A DNA stretch of 64,000 nt from positions 10,540,001-10,604,000 of the forward strand of contig NC_079878.1 in NCBI RefSeq assembly GCF_029227915.1. Direction: 5' to 3'. Position 1 is the stretch's first letter. Each line of letters opens with the position of its first letter. Source of the stretch: Hydractinia symbiolongicarpus (Eukaryota; Cnidaria; Hydrozoa; Anthoathecata; Hydractiniidae). This document shows positions 61,249-64,000 of the stretch, piece after piece. A model generated the notes under the pieces. That model ran no database searches. It saw only the letters and a list, made by a program, of their open reading frames with translations, and was not told the DNA's origin. The position numbers were made by a program, and so were the translations under genes.

Positions 61249-64000
61249 CTAAAAAAAACCCACAAACAGTGATTGCTTTTCTACAGTTGCAACAGTACAT
61301 AATGTTATATATTAATTCCCTTGCGTGAGTAAAACTGTGAGTCCACGACACGGAAATCACGGGTCACTTTCTTATGACGTGGCTGTACGCTAAAATTTAA
61401 CTAAAAAGATTAGGGATGTACTTCATAGAAATCGAACATAAACATACAAAAAACTCTATGTTAGCATATATATATAGGTATCGCTACATATGAAACGGTA
61501 TTAGATATTCACAAAGCATACGGACTGTTAAATGAAGTTCTAAATGAAGTTCCTAGCATAAAACGGAAATTGTGTTTACGAAAAAGATGGCTGTTCTTTT
61601 TGAGTATTCTCTACTCTTTCATTCAAAATAAATCTTCAAAAAAACATTTGAAGAAGAGCATGGTTTTATAAATTAATCATAGCAAGGTTCTGTAAGGTTT
61701 TTTCATGTTTTATTTTCAGTTTTGATTATATTATTGTTGCCAGACATGTTTTATAGCTAGCATCATAAAAAGCCAACCACCACCAACAACTAGCTAGCTA
61801 GCTAGGAATATATATATATATATATGTAGCCATGTTCTTTATACCTAGCTAAGTCTCCAGTTTATATTTAAGTGACTAGCTATTAGCTGCTGTAGCTAGC
61901 TAATGCTAGCTTTAAACTAAAGATTCCCAGTATATATATTCCCACAAAACACATCAAACGTTATTAACCCTGAAAATTTTATACATTTTCCTGGGTTTTT
62001 TTTGGTTTGCGAAGTTCTTTTCCTCCAAATATTCTGAAAATAAAGTTCAGAAATTACTTATTTTTAAAATGTAAATTTAATTTGTTTCAAATTGTGGGCA
62101 AAAACCTTAATCAGCATGCTAAAAGAACTGACTTTTCTTAATTTAAAATTACTAAACACAACCATTTTCTTACATTTAGTGTAAACTTTTGCGCGTATGG
62201 CTTATATTTAATACACCAAAAGAGCTACTTTGTTGATTTCAATTTTATACTCTTTGTAAGCTATTTTTTTCTTCTTTTTGACATTTCTGTTTTACCACTC
62301 AATTTTTACATTTTATAAGTTATTTGGAACAGAATGGTATGAAATAGACCAAAATACCTGATCTTAGTTGTTTTTAATTTACAGGCTGTGTCTGTGAAAC
62401 TTTAAGGGGAACATTTGGTGGAAGACAATGGCATGACATATACTGATAGAACTGATTTGTGTTGTGTTAGATGTTATATCTGAACCTTTTTGACATTTTA
62501 TGTTAATTTTGCGAGGAAGGACCATATATATATACACAGAAGAAGAATTCAATTTTACACCTTGCAAGCTTTGTTTTTTTATATTTTGTATAAATTTTTA
62601 CTGGGGAGGACTCCGTGCAATATATCGAAATGACTGATCCTTCTCGATTTAAATTTGATGTGTTCTAAATCGTATATAGTTTTGGAAATTTTGTGTAAGA
62701 TTTAATGGGTAAGGGCTAGATGCAATATGTCAAAAAAACTTTTTTTGTTGAATCAGAAGCACTCCCTACAACCATTCTTTTTTTTACAGTTTGTGAAGCT
62801 TTTGTGAGGAAAGAGTGTATGCAATATTATCGAAATAACTGATTTTTGTTGCAAACTGTTTTTCTTTGGCATTTTGGATTAAAATATTGTTTTAGAGGGC
62901 ATATGCAGTAGATATATGTACTGAAATAGTTAAATTTTGCAAACTTTGATTTTGTCGTTACCTCTCATTTTCTACATTTTGATTAAACTTTTGTGGGAGA
63001 CCGTCGGTATGCGAAGGACCAAAATAAGAGATTTTAGTATTATTTAGAATTTGTATTTTGTGTTGCAAAATTGGTGCAAAAATTGACATAAAATGAACTT
63101 ATATACAGATTGATTGCTGTTGTTTAACATGACTCATTATGACTTATATATATATTTTATGAAAATTTGTGACAGAATACTATGTGAGATTTGAAATTTT
63201 GTTTACTTTATTGATGGTAAAACAGCATGCAAATTGCTAAAAGGACTTTATTAATTTTAGATTTAAAAACCGTTATTTTGTTGGCATTTTGTCTAAAGTT
63301 TGGTGAGGAAGGACTGTATGCAATATATCAAATAATGTTTTATTGCATTATAATTTGTCCTTGCAAATCCCTTTTTTTACACCTTAGATAAAAAATTCTG
63401 TCAGAGGCACAATTTATTGTTTATTTTTCACATTGTGTGTCAACCTTTGGCAGGGTTTGCAATAAACTAACTGATTTTAACATATACAATGAGAGAGATT
63501 TGTGTTTGACATTGATCAGCTTTTTTGTATATATGTGGCGTTTTGAGTGATTTAAATTTTATGGGTGAGATGTATGTTGAAATGCTTTTGGAAACTTCTT
63601 TCCGAATAATTTTCGCATTTGTCAGATGGTCAGAGCAAGTAATTTTAGTAGATTTAGATTTTAAATGTCACATAAATACTGCAGTTGTTGAAAACCTTTA
63701 ATTGTTTTGGTCATTTATATAATAATGCAGATGTAAGATGCGCACTGCTGTATTGTTTGTTTTTTGATGGACATATATCTGCTACATAAATTAAATGGAA
63801 TACAGTGGATTCTTCCACCGGAAACAGCTAGTATATGTATTAAATAAATTAAATTGTATGAATTAAATTTTGTAGTCTTCGTTTTTAAAATATTTTTTCA
63901 CTAATTATTAAAACTAATTTATTAAATTCACACGGAATAAAATTATAATAATTTGTTAATTTCATTTAAAAAGCAGTAATAGAACAGGCAACAGTATACA
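61249..64000. other. GPD2 upstream intron sequence, degenerate repeats
   Basis: This should be intron of GPD2, since its upstream exons are not present. It has low-complexity AT-rich sequence, a TAGC and a TA microsatellite near 61790-61825, and the degenerate repeat array listed at 61930-63560. No exon was recognised. Confidence 0.55.
61930..63560. repeat. Degenerate repeat array, TGCAATATATCGAAATAACTGA units
   Basis: A phrase like TTTTGTG(A/G)GGAAGGACTGTATGCAATATATC(G/A)AAATAACTGATTTT recurs in drifted form near 62400, 62600, 62710, 62810, 62890, 63000, 63310 and 63450, at uneven spacing of about 80-150 bp. It is an old tandem array. No frame runs through it. Confidence 0.7.

Overview
This window is nuclear DNA from an animal: AT-rich, intron-rich (GT/AG introns of about 50 bp to over 2 kb) and dense in small repeats. 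The genes are conserved metazoan ones (an extended-synaptotagmin-like protein, NDUFA12, FBXO11, a myosin essential light chain, mitochondrial GPD2). With a TIR-domain gene of unusual build and a Penelope-like retroelement, this suggests an invertebrate, perhaps a cnidarian. The species is my inference; no single feature fixes it.

Layout. 1-4098: AT-rich intergenic DNA with a 157-bp tandem repeat. 4099-16467 (minus): an SMP plus C2-domain lipid-transfer gene of the extended synaptotagmin/tricalbin type. At least 19 exons plus a final coding exon join in frame to give 913 residues. Further exon-like segments (7779-7886, 4454-4571, 4099-4137) lie downstream around a 1.9-kb, 23-bp minisatellite. 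16775-18021: 5'-truncated Penelope-like element with a GIY-YIG nuclease ORF, flanked by near-identical 229-bp inverted repeats that carry hammerhead-like motifs. 20624-21037 (minus): NDUFA12, intronless coding region. 21040-27600: no recognised gene; degenerate tandem repeats, a (TTA)64 microsatellite and MITE copies. 27622-33264 (plus): a five-exon gene for a 781-residue protein with three zinc-finger-like motifs, a poly-Asn run, a Tudor-like module, two TIR domains and a second Tudor-like module. 33265-38518: repeats. 38610-39068 (plus): intronless myosin essential light chain. 42024-53001 (minus): FBXO11, complete, 15 coding exons, 917 residues. 55731-61248 (minus): 3' portion of mitochondrial glycerol-3-phosphate dehydrogenase (GPD2), whose 5' exons lie beyond 64000. 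Its introns hold a small ORF on the other strand and several repeats.

The neighbouring genes do not form a pathway; this is ordinary eukaryotic gene order. The most unusual coding locus is 27622-33264: a possible N-myristoylated protein with two TIR domains enclosed by duplicated Tudor-like modules, both TIRs keeping the Glu position used by TIR NADases. A palindromic MITE family (ends like CAACCTCGTCCCCAGG) is concentrated in and around its introns, and one copy has been split by a Harbinger-like element with a TTA target-site duplication.

Exon boundaries were read by hand from splice signals and checked for phase; no alignment or transcript data were available.
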